Below, piece after piece: positions 49,038 through 59,529 of a DNA stretch of 64,000 nucleotides. Position numbers and translations under genes: made by a program. Under the pieces are notes generated by a model. That model made no database searches. It was not told the origin of the DNA and saw only the letters and a list, made by a program, of their open reading frames with translations. Position 1 is the stretch's first letter, and each line of letters starts with the position of its first letter. Origin of the DNA: Tritrichomonas musculus (lineage: Eukaryota > Parabasalia > Tritrichomonadida > Tritrichomonadidae); the NCBI GenBank assembly GCA_039105265.1, contig JAPFFF010000006.1:1178001-1242000 (forward strand). Reading direction: 5' to 3'.

Positions 49038-51722
49038 TTATTTTTTGGATACAGAATTCTTTTGATTTCTCAACATAGAATATAAAGCTTCAAGTGAATA
49101 ACTATTATCAATCTGGTTCCATTTTTCATCCATTATTTGATTTGGATATTCTATTTTTGGGAAAGGAACTGATCTTTTAATTTCATATTTTTCTTTGAAA
49201 GAATTAATTTTCTGCTTATTAAATTCTGATAATATATATTTATTATCATTTTCAATATTATTATCATTATCGTTAACAACATCGACATTATTAACTTCAT
49301 TATTTTGAAGATCATTAATAAAAGTATTTCTTGTATTCCTGGTTCTATTTTGCTTTGAGCTTGGACTCTCAATTTTCATCTTTTCTGATTTATCCATAGG
49401 CGAAGAACGCTGTGAGACAATCGGTTGATCACCTGCTGCCGTGGTATATGTTGAATATTCGGTTAAGTTGGAATCAACATCAATTTGCTGATCCTTCGAA
49501 TATTCTGACTCGTTTTCAGATAAAGCAACCGAATTAATAGCAATTGCATTTGGCGATTTAGGCGAAGGCATATCGTTAATAATTGTCTTTAATAACTTAC
49601 GCTGATTCACTTCAGAATATTTCATTTGTTCACTTTCGTCGTTAACAAAAATAAATTCAGAGTCATTGTCTTCATCATCTCTTTGCGCATTTTTCTGTCT
49701 TTTAGAAGCTTGAAAGGAGATTTGCTTATGTTCAATATCTTCGAAAAATGAAGGGAACAAAACTTCAGGTGTATAATGATTTAATGGATATATATAGAAA
49801 GGTGATTTTTTAAACTTTTTGAATACATAATTATCTTCATTTCCTGAATTTAATAATTTTTCTTCTTCTGGAGAATACATATGGTTTGATCTGAAAAGAA
49901 GCTGAAAATCTTGCTTATCTTTTAGTTGTTTGTTTTCAACAAGCTCTTCATTTTCTTTTTGCGGAAAACTTACATGAACATCACTTGCTGATTCAACAAT
50001 TTCTTTGAAAAGTTGGAGACATCTATTAGAGTCTTGATTTTGACAGTAAGCTCCTTCAATATTCAATACTTGCACATTAAGCTTTCCTCTTTTAAGTAAA
50101 GGTACTAAAAAAGCAAGACCTACATTTCCACACTTGGAGAATGATAAATCAAGAACTGACAAAGATGGATGAAGCACACAAGCATCAATAATTACAGGAA
50201 ACTTTTCACCAATGAAAACTTCACCTCCTTTGATTACAAGTGTTTTTAGATTTTGTGCACTTTTGATGAAATCGGCAACTGATAGAATCAGCGATTTTTC
50301 ACTCATTGGTTCGAGATTAGAAAAACATTCTGAAATCGATAAATATGTGAGCTTGTCGTTTTGTTTCAAAAAGCTGATCAACTTTTCATCAACTGGGTTT
50401 CGATCCCAAACAAGTGTTCGAAAGTTGGTGCACTTAGAATTACTTAAATAATCAAATAAATTATCCCATTGTTCTCTGTATGATCCAGCATGCGCAATTG
50501 ATAAGTGAATTTCATCTTTTTGCTTCATAAAGAATTCAAAGAATGACACCAGCGAATTCTTTTTCCATGATATGTCATTGACTGAAATGTGTGTCAAGCT
50601 TGGTGGGATTTTTAATTCGCTTGAGATTTTATCTGCACAATCATTTTTGTTCAAATTTAAATATGTTAAGTTTTTCATATCACTTTGGCACAGAATTGAA
50701 AAGAATTCATTTATTTCAATGAGACAATCTTCGAATGAAAGGGATGTAATAAGTCTAAGTTTGGGAATTAAACATTTGAAATTGATTTTCATCGTTTCAT
50801 TCATGTTTAGTGACCATAAATGTGTTCCTAGTTGACCTTCAAAAAGATTATAAAAATCTAAACTTAACTCTTCTCCATTTGGAGTTGAAAGAGCACTATT
50901 AAGCTCTAACGAATGAATTTTTGAATTAACAATTCGATTACGAATCTCTTTAAGATCATCTATCGTTAGTTCTGATTGAGGACCAAAACCTATTGAAGAA
51001 ACTTTTGACTTATTATTAATTATAGAATCCAAAAACCGTTGGAAATGCGAATCAGTAGTATTTGAAACTTTGATATGTCTTAAAAAACTGCAAGATGGCA
51101 CAAGTGAATCAAGAATCTTATAAACCGATATGTCAGGAAGTTTGGGAATAATCAATGATTTAACAAATGTCATTAATGGAAGTGATTGAAAAATCAATTG
51201 TGTTAAACTCGGGAATTCTGATAAATCAAGTGTACTCGAGCCAATTTTCAATAAATTATCAAATACACGTTCACTTTCATCATTTGGAATGTAACTTTTA
51301 TCTCTCTTAATCATTGTGATTCTTTTTCTTACAGAAAAAGGCGTGGGGTATACAGGATATGCTTTAAATCGACTAAAATTAAGATCTTCGAGCTCTTTTG
51401 GTAACAAAACACGCTGAACTACGTCACAAATAGATTCAAATAAATTTTGAGAATCAGTAGTAGAAAATTCGATTGATTCGTTTGGAAATCTAAGAATTAT
51501 CTTTTTATCACGAATATCTAAATAATTAAGAGAAATCCAATAGTTTGATGTCAATACATTTGTGGTTTTTTGGTCTCGCGTTTCAAAACCTGTAACAAGG
51601 CATATAGCAATAACCGAATTTCCATTGTTCATTTTGGCACTTGTAGCATAAACGATGTTGCATCTTTTATACATTTTTTTAATCTTTTTTATTGTTCCCG
51701 CATCCAAATTTTCAAGATTCAT
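49038..51722 (-). CDS. Leucine-rich repeat protein, CARMIL-like layout
   Basis: 894 residues. The N-terminal 110 residues are strand-rich and could be a PH-like fold. Leucine-rich repeats of the long, RNase-inhibitor-like kind run from about 165 to 560 (for example LSFEDCLIEINEFFSIL, NLTYLNLNKND, LSVLDLSFSKCGNVGLAFLVPLL). The last 250 residues are low-complexity, rich in Asn, Ser and Glu. PH-like + LRR + disordered tail is the layout of CARMIL proteins, which regulate capping protein at actin filaments, and of a large trichomonad LRR family. I see no clear capping-protein-interaction motif. It is divergent from the kinase gene, with 143 bp between starts. Confidence 0.65.
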   Translation of the reverse strand: MNLENLDAGTIKKIKKMYKRCNIVYATSAKMNNGNSVIAICLVTGFETRDQKTTNVLTSNYWISLNYLDIRDKKIILRFPNESIEFSTTDSQNLFESICDVVQRVLLPKELEDLNFSRFKAYPVYPTPFSVRKRITMIKRDKSYIPNDESERVFDNLLKIGSSTLDLSEFPSLTQLIFQSLPLMTFVKSLIIPKLPDISVYKILDSLVPSCSFLRHIKVSNTTDSHFQRFLDSIINNKSKVSSIGFGPQSELTIDDLKEIRNRIVNSKIHSLELNSALSTPNGEELSLDFYNLFEGQLGTHLWSLNMNETMKINFKCLIPKLRLITSLSFEDCLIEINEFFSILCQSDMKNLTYLNLNKNDCADKISSELKIPPSLTHISVNDISWKKNSLVSFFEFFMKQKDEIHLSIAHAGSYREQWDNLFDYLSNSKCTNFRTLVWDRNPVDEKLISFLKQNDKLTYLSISECFSNLEPMSEKSLILSVADFIKSAQNLKTLVIKGGEVFIGEKFPVIIDACVLHPSLSVLDLSFSKCGNVGLAFLVPLLKRGKLNVQVLNIEGAYCQNQDSNRCLQLFKEIVESASDVHVSFPQKENEELVENKQLKDKQDFQLLFRSNHMYSPEEEKLLNSGNEDNYVFKKFKKSPFYIYPLNHYTPEVLFPSFFEDIEHKQISFQASKRQKNAQRDDEDNDSEFIFVNDESEQMKYSEVNQRKLLKTIINDMPSPKSPNAIAINSVALSENESEYSKDQQIDVDSNLTEYSTYTTAAGDQPIVSQRSSPMDKSEKMKIESPSSKQNRTRNTRNTFINDLQNNEVNNVDVVNDNDNNIENDNKYILSEFNKQKINSFKEKYEIKRSVPFPKIEYPNQIMDEKWNQIDNSYSLEALYSMLRNQKNSVSKK

Positions 51723-51751
51723 TTTTTGAAACGATTATTTTTTTTTTAAAA

Positions 51752-51765
51752 AAAAGGCCGTTTTT
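51752..51765. promoter_or_regulatory. GC-centred box in the LRR/kinase divergent promoter
   Basis: AAAGGCCGTTTTTTT, about 30-43 nt before the LRR start and about 100 nt before the kinase start. It resembles the box before the La-type gene at similar distance. Possible shared regulatory site; inference. Confidence 0.3.
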
Positions 51766-51865
51766 TTGTATTATTTAAATCATTTAACCTAATTTGAATT
51801 AGTTTGTTAATTTGATGGTTAAACATCAAAATTCGTACGTTTAGGTTTCTAATTATTTTCAACAT

Positions 51866-53134
51866 ATGACTTACAGACAAAGCATTAGCAATTATAAGGG
51901 ATCACAGTTTATACGCCAGAAACAAGATCATGCCCCAAAGCCTGCTTTCGAAGAAATGGAAGAAACAGAGGTTTCACTTACCGACTCTTCATTTTCACAA
52001 AAGACACCAATATCTTCTCGGAGAGATACCACACCTCCATCAATGCTAGCTACTCCAACAAACATTTCACGTGCATCACCAATCGACCAATTTAAGAATT
52101 TACTTTCCCCATCAAATTCAATTTATGTTAATAGCATCAAATATTTGAAAATTGAACAAATAGGATCTGGTAGGTATTCGAAAGTATATAAAGTTCTTGA
52201 TCCTGATGGCAACTTTTATGCACTTAAAGTTGTAACCATTATTAATAAGCAAAGCAGAGAGATGTATGATAACGAAATACTGTTCTTAACTAGTTTCCCT
52301 GATAGTGATAGGATTATTCGCTTAATAGATTACGAAGTCGCAGATAAAGAAATTTTTATGGTATTTGAACTTGGTGATACAGATTTACGTCGTTTCATAG
52401 ATAACACAGGAGAAAAGCAAAATAAAAGATTGGAGCCAAACTACCTTCGATATTTATGGCAACAAATGCTTTATTGCGTTCAAGAATTGCATTCAAGAAA
52501 TGTTATACATGGAAATTTAAGACCAGAAAATTTCGTTTTTATAAAAGGAAGTTTGAAATTAATTGATTTTGGTATCGTTAAAGTAATTGAAGATGATCAA
52601 ACTTCTTTCGAAGATATTGGAATAGCAGAATTCAAAAAAAATGATTATAGGTCGCCAGAAGTGCTTTCACAGAACAAAGTAAAATGGAGGACATCAGCTG
52701 ACGTCTGGAGCCTTGGATGCATACTTTATGAACTTGCTTACGGAAAATACCCATTTCCATCTGAAAATTATAAAATTAATTATAGTAAAATTGTATATTC
52801 AAAAATACAAAATTTCCCTGACTTCAGAAACCTTCAAAATGTTATAGCCGGATGCTTAAACAAGGATTCAAAATCTCGTCCAACAATTGATGACCTATTA
52901 ATGCATCCATTTATTCAACCATTTGGACAAAAGACAATATTCGATAAATATGAAATAAATCAAGCTTCAACAATTGAATCAGTATGCCAAAATCTTAAAA
53001 ACCTTGCTATACAGGTTCATGTTCATTTTAATGATAATGAATTTGGTAAAGAAGAAGGAAGACTTGTCAGGCTTAGACTTGCCAAAGACTTCATACAGGA
53101 TAAGCAAATGGTTATTCTTGCTAAATCCCAGTAG
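51866..53134 (+). CDS. MPS1/TTK-like protein kinase, probable pseudokinase
   Basis: 422 residues with one kinase domain at about 93-345. Similarity to MPS1/TTK is clear: YLKIEQIGSGRYSKVYKVL, IIRLIDYEVADKEIFMVFE, LKLIDFGIVK, DVWSLGCILYELAYGKYPF. The ATP-anchoring Lys121 and DFG (234-236) are present. The catalytic loop reads HGNLRPEN (215-222) where active kinases have H-x-D-L-K-P-x-N, so the catalytic Asp is Asn217 and the loop Lys is Arg. MPS1 monitors kinetochore attachment and duplicates basal bodies in several protists. This copy may be a signalling scaffold. The N-terminal 90 residues are Ser/Thr/Pro-rich and lack visible TPRs. Confidence 0.8.
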   Translation: MTYRQSISNYKGSQFIRQKQDHAPKPAFEEMEETEVSLTDSSFSQKTPISSRRDTTPPSMLATPTNISRASPIDQFKNLLSPSNSIYVNSIKYLKIEQIGSGRYSKVYKVLDPDGNFYALKVVTIINKQSREMYDNEILFLTSFPDSDRIIRLIDYEVADKEIFMVFELGDTDLRRFIDNTGEKQNKRLEPNYLRYLWQQMLYCVQELHSRNVIHGNLRPENFVFIKGSLKLIDFGIVKVIEDDQTSFEDIGIAEFKKNDYRSPEVLSQNKVKWRTSADVWSLGCILYELAYGKYPFPSENYKINYSKIVYSKIQNFPDFRNLQNVIAGCLNKDSKSRPTIDDLLMHPFIQPFGQKTIFDKYEINQASTIESVCQNLKNLAIQVHVHFNDNEFGKEEGRLVRLRLAKDFIQDKQMVILAKSQ

Positions 53135-53798
53135 ATAATTAAAATTTATTAAGTTTTTTTTTTTTTTGGAAATGAATAATAGATAGTTAAGAGATTTTAT
53201 ATTAAAATTGTTAACTACAAATCTTCTCTTTTTATTCATTTTATAAAGATGATTTCGTTTTGTTTTCATACTCTGATTTTTTGAGAAAACATACCATTTC
53301 TTTGATTAGATTTGTTTTAAGATTCAATACATTCACTGAAATTTCATAAAAATCATTCAATACATTATTTCATTTGCTCCTTTTTGATCAAAATTTGATT
53401 AATTACATTTCAACATATAAATATATAAATTTTGAATACTTAAATAATGCAGAAGTAATTAATAATTCCTTGAAGGAACATTTCCTATGAAATAAAATTG
53501 ATTTTTGGATAAAACAATTAGATTTAAAAGTGGAAAATTATTAATCAAAGTATTTTAAATATAAAATAATCTCTAATTTTGATTAAAACAATGATATCGA
53601 ATTTCCTATGGAAAAAAAAGTAAACTAATATAATAATTATAAAACATATTATAGATTGAGAACAAAATTATAGTTTATATGATTTATTTATTCAATAAAA
53701 ATATTAATAAAAATCAAGATAATCTTTAAATAATAAATTATTTAATACGTTACTGGTAGACACGTTATTTTTTATTTCATATATAAAAGAAACCAAAA
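53135..53798. other. Intergenic region
   Basis: About 660 AT-rich bases between two plus-strand genes, starting with a T-run just after the kinase stop. No gene or repeat recognised apart from the Inr-like site at its end. Confidence 0.5.
53777..53783 (+). promoter_or_regulatory. Inr-like site of the EF-hand-repeat gene
   Basis: TCATA, with the A 20 nt before the ATG, fits TCA(C/T)(T/A). Confidence 0.45.
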
Positions 53799-56594
53799 AT
53801 GACGAATGCTGTTCTCGATAGACTTCGAACATATATGTATCTTCGTGATGTCCATCCAATGGAATGGTTCGAAGACTTTGATAAACTGAATAATGGCAAA
53901 GTTACAGTTGATCAGTTTTATCGCGTTTTTAGAACAATTGGCTTCGAACTTACTGATAGCGAATTTTCACAAATAGTTTCTCAATACAAAAATTCTGATG
54001 GTCTCGTAGACTATCGCAAATTTATTGATACGATTATGAATGTTTTCTCAAATAGTAATCTTGAACATGCTCCAAAAGAAGGTGTATATGATTCACGTGC
54101 ACTAGTCACACGACAACTCGGGTATTCTCTTAACAGTGGCATAGTTGAAGATACTCGCTTTAAATCTTTATATGCAAAGTTGTATCATCAAGTTGTTACA
54201 AAAGGAGTTCATGTTCGTGAAGCTTATATGGATTTCGACAAACATAATAATGGGACAATAACTCAATCTCAATTTATTCGAGCAATGCCTTTTTCAGATC
54301 TAAGTGCACAAGAACTACAAATGCTCATTAAAAAATATTCAGACCCAATTTTAAGAGATGTAAATTATCGCAGACTGATAGCTGATATTAACACCTTTGC
54401 CCAACAAAATTCAAAACCTCAAGAAACTTTTCATATGACTCCTCTTTTACCGCACCAACTTCAAAGTATCAAAATAAAATCATTTGATAAAGCTCCCAAC
54501 AAAATTCTTGAACTTTTTGCAGCACATGTTAGAGAAAAACGTATACGAATTATAGAATTTTTCAAACAGCATGATCCTTTAAATAAAGGTTATATACCAA
54601 CAGAAAAATTTGAAGGCGTAATGACTCTTTTTGGATTTTCTTTTACAGAGGAAGATTTGAAATGTATCGTTGATAGGTACAAAGTTGTTTATGATTCAAC
54701 AGAATATGTTAAATATTTAGAATTCTGCAAAGATATTCGTGATGTTACACCAAATGTTGAAAAAGCATTGAAAACTCAAGCAACAACAAAATCAGTTTCA
54801 CCAAGACTAAATTCAATATTGGAGCGAGTACGCAGTACAATCACACGATTCAGAATTAACACCCTTCCAACTCTTCAAGATTTTGATAGATTAGGTAGAG
54901 GCTACATTACCAGATTTCAATTCCACCGTGCATTAACTACACTTAGAATTCTTATCACAGATGAAGAACTTGGAATCATTTGTGAAGTTTATGAAAATGA
55001 AAATGGTGTAGATTTTTACAAATTTATTGAAGATGTCGATCCCACACATCAACAAAACCGAAGATCATTCCAACCAATTGGTGAAGATAGGCAATCAATT
55101 GAAAAAGTTTTTGGCCATACTCCAACTGGAGATGTTTTTGTAACCCCTGATAAAGCAGATACAATGATATTTGAATCAAAGAAAGGCTTAGTCAAAAAAG
55201 TTGGCGAAAGCCATGATATTGATTCTCTTCTATATCAAATGAGACGATGGAGCTATATTAACTCTGTTGATTTCCATGATTTTTTGACAGATTTTGACAA
55301 ATTCAAAATCAATGAAATTACAGAAGGACAATTTCGCACAGGAATAGGCTTATCAACATATCAACTTACAGATCCAGAATTTGCACTCATCCGTGAAAAT
55401 TATTCATCACCAACAAGGCCTGGCTACATACAATGGCGCCGTTTTGCTGATGATATTCTACAAGCAATAGCTCCATTAGACCTAGAAAAAGATCCAGAAA
55501 CCACTCCTCTTTCTCCAAAGGATACATTCAATCCAAGAACAATTTCTAATCATCAAATAACTGAGAAAAATGCTCAACCTTCAAATGTATCTCAATTACT
55601 CGATATTGTTGCAAAATTTGTTAAAACTCGTCGACTTTCTTTAATTGAACAATTTAAAGATAAGGACAGATTCAATCATAAAAGGGTTACAGCAACCGGC
55701 TTTGCTCAAGTTCTTCAGCTTATTGGTGTTCATCTCTCAAAAGCTGAAATTGATGTTTTATGCGGATATTATAATGATTCAACGAATAATTTCATTGATT
55801 ACACACAGTTTGTTGAAGATGTCGATTCGCGTGTTGGCTTATTATTTGGTGATCGTGCAGCGACATCAATTGTTGCTCAGCCCATTCCTTCTTATGGAAA
55901 CGCTGATAGCGTTTACCTTGTTTCTCGACATACTGACGCTTCTAATCCACAATGGGAATCAATTAAAACAAGACTTCAAACATTCATATACAAACGAAGA
56001 ATTAGAATTGAAGACTTTTTCCTTTCATTTGATAATTTAAGATCAGGAAGAGTAACAGACCAAAAATTCAGATCAGTCATAGGGCAAACCGACCTACCCC
56101 TGGAAGCATCAGAAATCGACTTTTTGATTAATATGTTCCGTGTCCAAGGAACAGACGATATGTTTGATTACAGATCATTTTGTCATCAGTTAAATAAAAT
56201 ATTTGGAAAGAGAGAATTGTGCAAGAAGCCAGTTGATAAAGGAAAGCCACGAGCTCAAGCTCTTCCAGATCCATCAACAACTCTTCAATCTCTTGACAGA
56301 AACGATCAAAGAGAATTACAGTCAATTTTAGAAAGAATGAGAACAATGGTTAGGATGAGACGAATGAACATTAAAGAGCAATTTGAAGACTATGATAGAA
56401 TGCCTCATAAAAATTATATTACAATGCAGCAATTTAAGCAGTGCATAGCCAGACTTGGCCTTTCTTCGGATCCAAGAGAATTTGAGATTTTATGTAAGAA
56501 ATATAAATGTACTGATTTAGATGATATGAATTATCATGCCTTTGTTAATGATATTGATGTCGAGGTGAAATCCTCAATAGAATGGTCTTCTTAA
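53799..56594 (+). CDS. Eight-repeat degenerate EF-hand protein, EFCAB6-like
   Basis: 931 residues made of eight units of about 105-125 residues. Each has a basic helix (RxxR), an EF-hand-like D-D-x-x-x-x-G loop (for example FEDFDKLNNGKVTVDQF, FKQHDPLNKGYIPTEKF, LQDFDRLGRGYITRFQF) and a second, decayed hand ending in DYRKF- or DFYKFI-type helix. Several loops keep too few acidic residues to bind calcium well. The arrangement resembles EFCAB6-type axonemal and flagellar proteins, where many EF-hand pairs form a long microtubule-associated rod. In this flagellate a flagellar or cytoskeletal role is likely; the orthology is tentative. Confidence 0.65.
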   Translation: MTNAVLDRLRTYMYLRDVHPMEWFEDFDKLNNGKVTVDQFYRVFRTIGFELTDSEFSQIVSQYKNSDGLVDYRKFIDTIMNVFSNSNLEHAPKEGVYDSRALVTRQLGYSLNSGIVEDTRFKSLYAKLYHQVVTKGVHVREAYMDFDKHNNGTITQSQFIRAMPFSDLSAQELQMLIKKYSDPILRDVNYRRLIADINTFAQQNSKPQETFHMTPLLPHQLQSIKIKSFDKAPNKILELFAAHVREKRIRIIEFFKQHDPLNKGYIPTEKFEGVMTLFGFSFTEEDLKCIVDRYKVVYDSTEYVKYLEFCKDIRDVTPNVEKALKTQATTKSVSPRLNSILERVRSTITRFRINTLPTLQDFDRLGRGYITRFQFHRALTTLRILITDEELGIICEVYENENGVDFYKFIEDVDPTHQQNRRSFQPIGEDRQSIEKVFGHTPTGDVFVTPDKADTMIFESKKGLVKKVGESHDIDSLLYQMRRWSYINSVDFHDFLTDFDKFKINEITEGQFRTGIGLSTYQLTDPEFALIRENYSSPTRPGYIQWRRFADDILQAIAPLDLEKDPETTPLSPKDTFNPRTISNHQITEKNAQPSNVSQLLDIVAKFVKTRRLSLIEQFKDKDRFNHKRVTATGFAQVLQLIGVHLSKAEIDVLCGYYNDSTNNFIDYTQFVEDVDSRVGLLFGDRAATSIVAQPIPSYGNADSVYLVSRHTDASNPQWESIKTRLQTFIYKRRIRIEDFFLSFDNLRSGRVTDQKFRSVIGQTDLPLEASEIDFLINMFRVQGTDDMFDYRSFCHQLNKIFGKRELCKKPVDKGKPRAQALPDPSTTLQSLDRNDQRELQSILERMRTMVRMRRMNIKEQFEDYDRMPHKNYITMQQFKQCIARLGLSSDPREFEILCKKYKCTDLDDMNYHAFVNDIDVEVKSSIEWSS

Positions 56595-56934
56595 CAAATT
56601 CATTTATTTTATTGTTTCATTCTTTTAATATTAAACTTGATATTTTCTAAAAATTGTATTATTTACAAACTTGATTAATTAATTAATTCAACAATAACAA
56701 AACAAAATCAAAACGATCAATTAATTTACATTTATATATAAATTATACTAATATCATTGATTAATGACAATGTAGTCATCTGATATAAATTAAAAATTTA
56801 AAATGCAAAAAAGTGCATCTAAGTTGATATTGCTAAATACAAAAAATTCAATACTATATCTTTGATATATATATAAACAGAAATTACGCATTCCATATTT
56901 TGATTTTGGATTTTGAAATAATTATTTTTGTTGA
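56595..56934. other. Convergent intergenic region
   Basis: About 340 AT-rich bases between the EF-hand-repeat gene and gamma-adaptin. Nothing recognised. Confidence 0.5.
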
Positions 56935-59346
56935 TTAAAAAATAGGTTTAACTGCATCGCTCGATTGTATTGGTTGGCATCCAAAGAAATATGTTGAATG
57001 CGTTTTCATCATTAGTGGATTAGTTCCTCTATTTTCAAGATATATGATTTGCTGAATTGAGTTTTGACCATAAGGCTCGAGATTTGTGCTACTTTGTTGT
57101 TGTGTTGAAATAGCCCATCCAACAGGGACTCCGTATTGAATACTAAAACTTTTGAGAGGTTGGGGACCTAAATTAACAATTGTGGCTCTTATCGCAATTT
57201 GTTTTGGATTGGATGGATTTTTACTTATTTCGAAATAAATTGCGAATTCTTGATTACGAATAGCTTCGACAGAATTTGGAGGCGGTTGAAAATCGAATTT
57301 TGGTTGTTTCTGAATCTGATCAGCTTGTTGCGGGGCAGAAGGAATTGATGAAAGACTTAATAAATCATCAATTATCGATCCTCTTTGTTGTGAATTTTGA
57401 TTATTATTATTATCTATAGCTGCTTGGTTCGTCAACGAATTATTATGATCATTGGAATTTCCTAAATCTATTAAATTAGCACTATTATTACTATTAATTG
57501 GTAAATTAGAGTCTTCTTTGTTGCTTTCTGCTTGATTAACAATTATTTGGGCTGTTTTTTGAGTGGCCAATTGATCAGTCTTTTTGTATTCAGGCGGAGA
57601 AAGTGTTTCTTCCCAAATATTCGGCAATTGAAGGATTCTAAGCATTTCACCAGCTCTTTGTTGAACTTCTATTTCATTATCATATGATAAAATCTTAAAA
57701 TAGTTGATAACTTTTTGAATTCCTAATTTTAATCTTGCGGCAAGCTTCGTAACGCCAGTTATGAGATAACATTTAGTTTCTGTTTGAGTCTGAGGCATTT
57801 TTAATATATTAATCATTGTATCAATTAAAGCACAACTGTCACCTTCAGCGCTATGAGTAACTGTCTGATCTTTGGTTACAAGAAGAAATTCGCCAAGAAC
57901 CCAAGAAGCTACTTTAATTAAAGCTTGATTGCTACTGTATCCTGCTATCGTATTTTGAAGAAGAGTAAGTCCGTGATTTCTGACATCTTCATTTGTTGCT
58001 ATTAAACGACAAAATGCGGTTAAAATATCATTTCCAACGTAGTTTCCACTATCTATAAGAAGAATATGAATAATGTCAAAATGCCATGTAGGTGAAGGTG
58101 CAAATCTTTGAACAACAAAATATATTTTGCCAATCATTTCTGATCTGAAATCAGAATCTGCCAAATGAAGATATTCAATAATTTCTGGAACTAAGGTTTC
58201 GGCATTTTGACTATCAACAAGAGCTAATATGACATCAAGAGCTCTCCTTCTAATTGAAGGATCTCGGTAATCTAAACATTGAACAATTTGGGTTTTGTAA
58301 CGTTGTAATGCGAGGGAATCGCGTGATGAACGATCAATAATTTCTGCACCGTTATATAAAATTTTTGAAAAAGCTGATAAAACAGAATAAAGAACATTTG
58401 GCTCTTTGTGATTAAGAAGTCGACCTATTTGATTGAATGCAAGACCACAAAGAGACTGTTTTTTAGCTGAAAGACCTATTGTTTCAACTCCTTGCAAAAG
58501 GAGAGTTCGTCCGGTATTTCTTCTAGCATCAACAGTTGTAACTAAGAAAGTTAAAGCTTCATCCAATTCATCTGATGGCTGTCGAAGCATTCCTAAAAGC
58601 TTTAAAGTCTTAACCTGCAAAAAAGGGTCATTGAATATTGACATTCGAAATTCAGCCGTAGGTCTAGAATGCGAAAGAGATGACAATAATTGTGTAAATG
58701 GCTTTGCAAAATGGCTCCAGCTCTTAATATATGAAGGTTCAGCATTCATCATTTCAATAGCCAATGAAACTCCAGAAGTTACAACAGAATGCTTTGTATT
58801 TGAAAGTAGTCGTGTTAATGCTTTCTTAAATGCTGGTGCTAGTTCTGGAACTTTTCTAACAATATGGACTGACGCCATACCCGCTCTTTTAATAATCCCA
58901 GGATGAACAGAAGAAGTTAGCCGCTCGACATCGGTGTATACTGATTGACACATTTCAGCTGTACCCATGTTTGCTATGAAAGTGAGTGGTAAGGCTTGAA
59001 TAAATGGATTTTGTGAATTTAAATCGCGATGAAGTGTTTGCGTAATAAGGACTAGTATTTCAGATTGTTCATCAAAAATAGTTTGGACTGCTAAATATCC
59101 AAGTCTTTTATAAGATAAACGATCGTGAGACATTAAGCTAACAGCATCTATTTGGCCCCATGAAGTATTTTCTCCTGTTATGCTTAGATATATTAGCTTA
59201 GCAATAATATTTGGCTTCTTATCAATATCGCATTCACGAATTAAAGTTCGCATTTCAGCTAGTTCTGTTGTTATAATTAAACGTTCATCTTCAATCGATT
59301 CGGCTTCTCTAATGCTTAAAATAAATTCTTGAAGGGGAGTACTCAT
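56935..59346 (-). CDS. AP-1 complex gamma-adaptin
   Basis: 803 residues from the ATG at 59346 (MSTPLQEFILSIREA); the longer frame would need a non-ATG codon. The adaptin trunk matches AP-1 gamma (IRECDIDKKPNIIAKLIYLSITGENTSWGQIDAVSLM, with conserved LSYKRLGYLA, TQTLHRDLNS-type helices, WVLGEF). A Asn/Gln-rich hinge (about 610-680) holds IDDLLSLSS, a clathrin-box-like sequence. The C-terminal 120 residues form the ear domain that binds accessory proteins. It would be the large subunit of AP-1, which forms clathrin coats at the trans-Golgi and endosomes. Length and layout are close to the animal protein. Confidence 0.92.
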   Translation of the reverse strand: MSTPLQEFILSIREAESIEDERLIITTELAEMRTLIRECDIDKKPNIIAKLIYLSITGENTSWGQIDAVSLMSHDRLSYKRLGYLAVQTIFDEQSEILVLITQTLHRDLNSQNPFIQALPLTFIANMGTAEMCQSVYTDVERLTSSVHPGIIKRAGMASVHIVRKVPELAPAFKKALTRLLSNTKHSVVTSGVSLAIEMMNAEPSYIKSWSHFAKPFTQLLSSLSHSRPTAEFRMSIFNDPFLQVKTLKLLGMLRQPSDELDEALTFLVTTVDARRNTGRTLLLQGVETIGLSAKKQSLCGLAFNQIGRLLNHKEPNVLYSVLSAFSKILYNGAEIIDRSSRDSLALQRYKTQIVQCLDYRDPSIRRRALDVILALVDSQNAETLVPEIIEYLHLADSDFRSEMIGKIYFVVQRFAPSPTWHFDIIHILLIDSGNYVGNDILTAFCRLIATNEDVRNHGLTLLQNTIAGYSSNQALIKVASWVLGEFLLVTKDQTVTHSAEGDSCALIDTMINILKMPQTQTETKCYLITGVTKLAARLKLGIQKVINYFKILSYDNEIEVQQRAGEMLRILQLPNIWEETLSPPEYKKTDQLATQKTAQIIVNQAESNKEDSNLPINSNNSANLIDLGNSNDHNNSLTNQAAIDNNNNQNSQQRGSIIDDLLSLSSIPSAPQQADQIQKQPKFDFQPPPNSVEAIRNQEFAIYFEISKNPSNPKQIAIRATIVNLGPQPLKSFSIQYGVPVGWAISTQQQSSTNLEPYGQNSIQQIIYLENRGTNPLMMKTHSTYFFGCQPIQSSDAVKPIF

Positions 59347-59529
59347 TATTTTAATAATTAGAACTTTTCTCAACTACTATAGATAAAGAAGATGAAAAAT
59401 GTTAACCATTTTTTTTAAAACAAAAATATAACGAGCTACATTTTTTCAAGTTCCAACAGTTAACCGTTTTCAATTGAATACTTTATTTTTACCTCGTTTT
59501 TTTACATATATAGGAAATTTTATATATAA

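Noticed and set aside
59347-59373. N-terminal extension of gamma-adaptin
   Set aside because: It would start with TTG; the ATG at 59346 matches the normal adaptin N-terminus.
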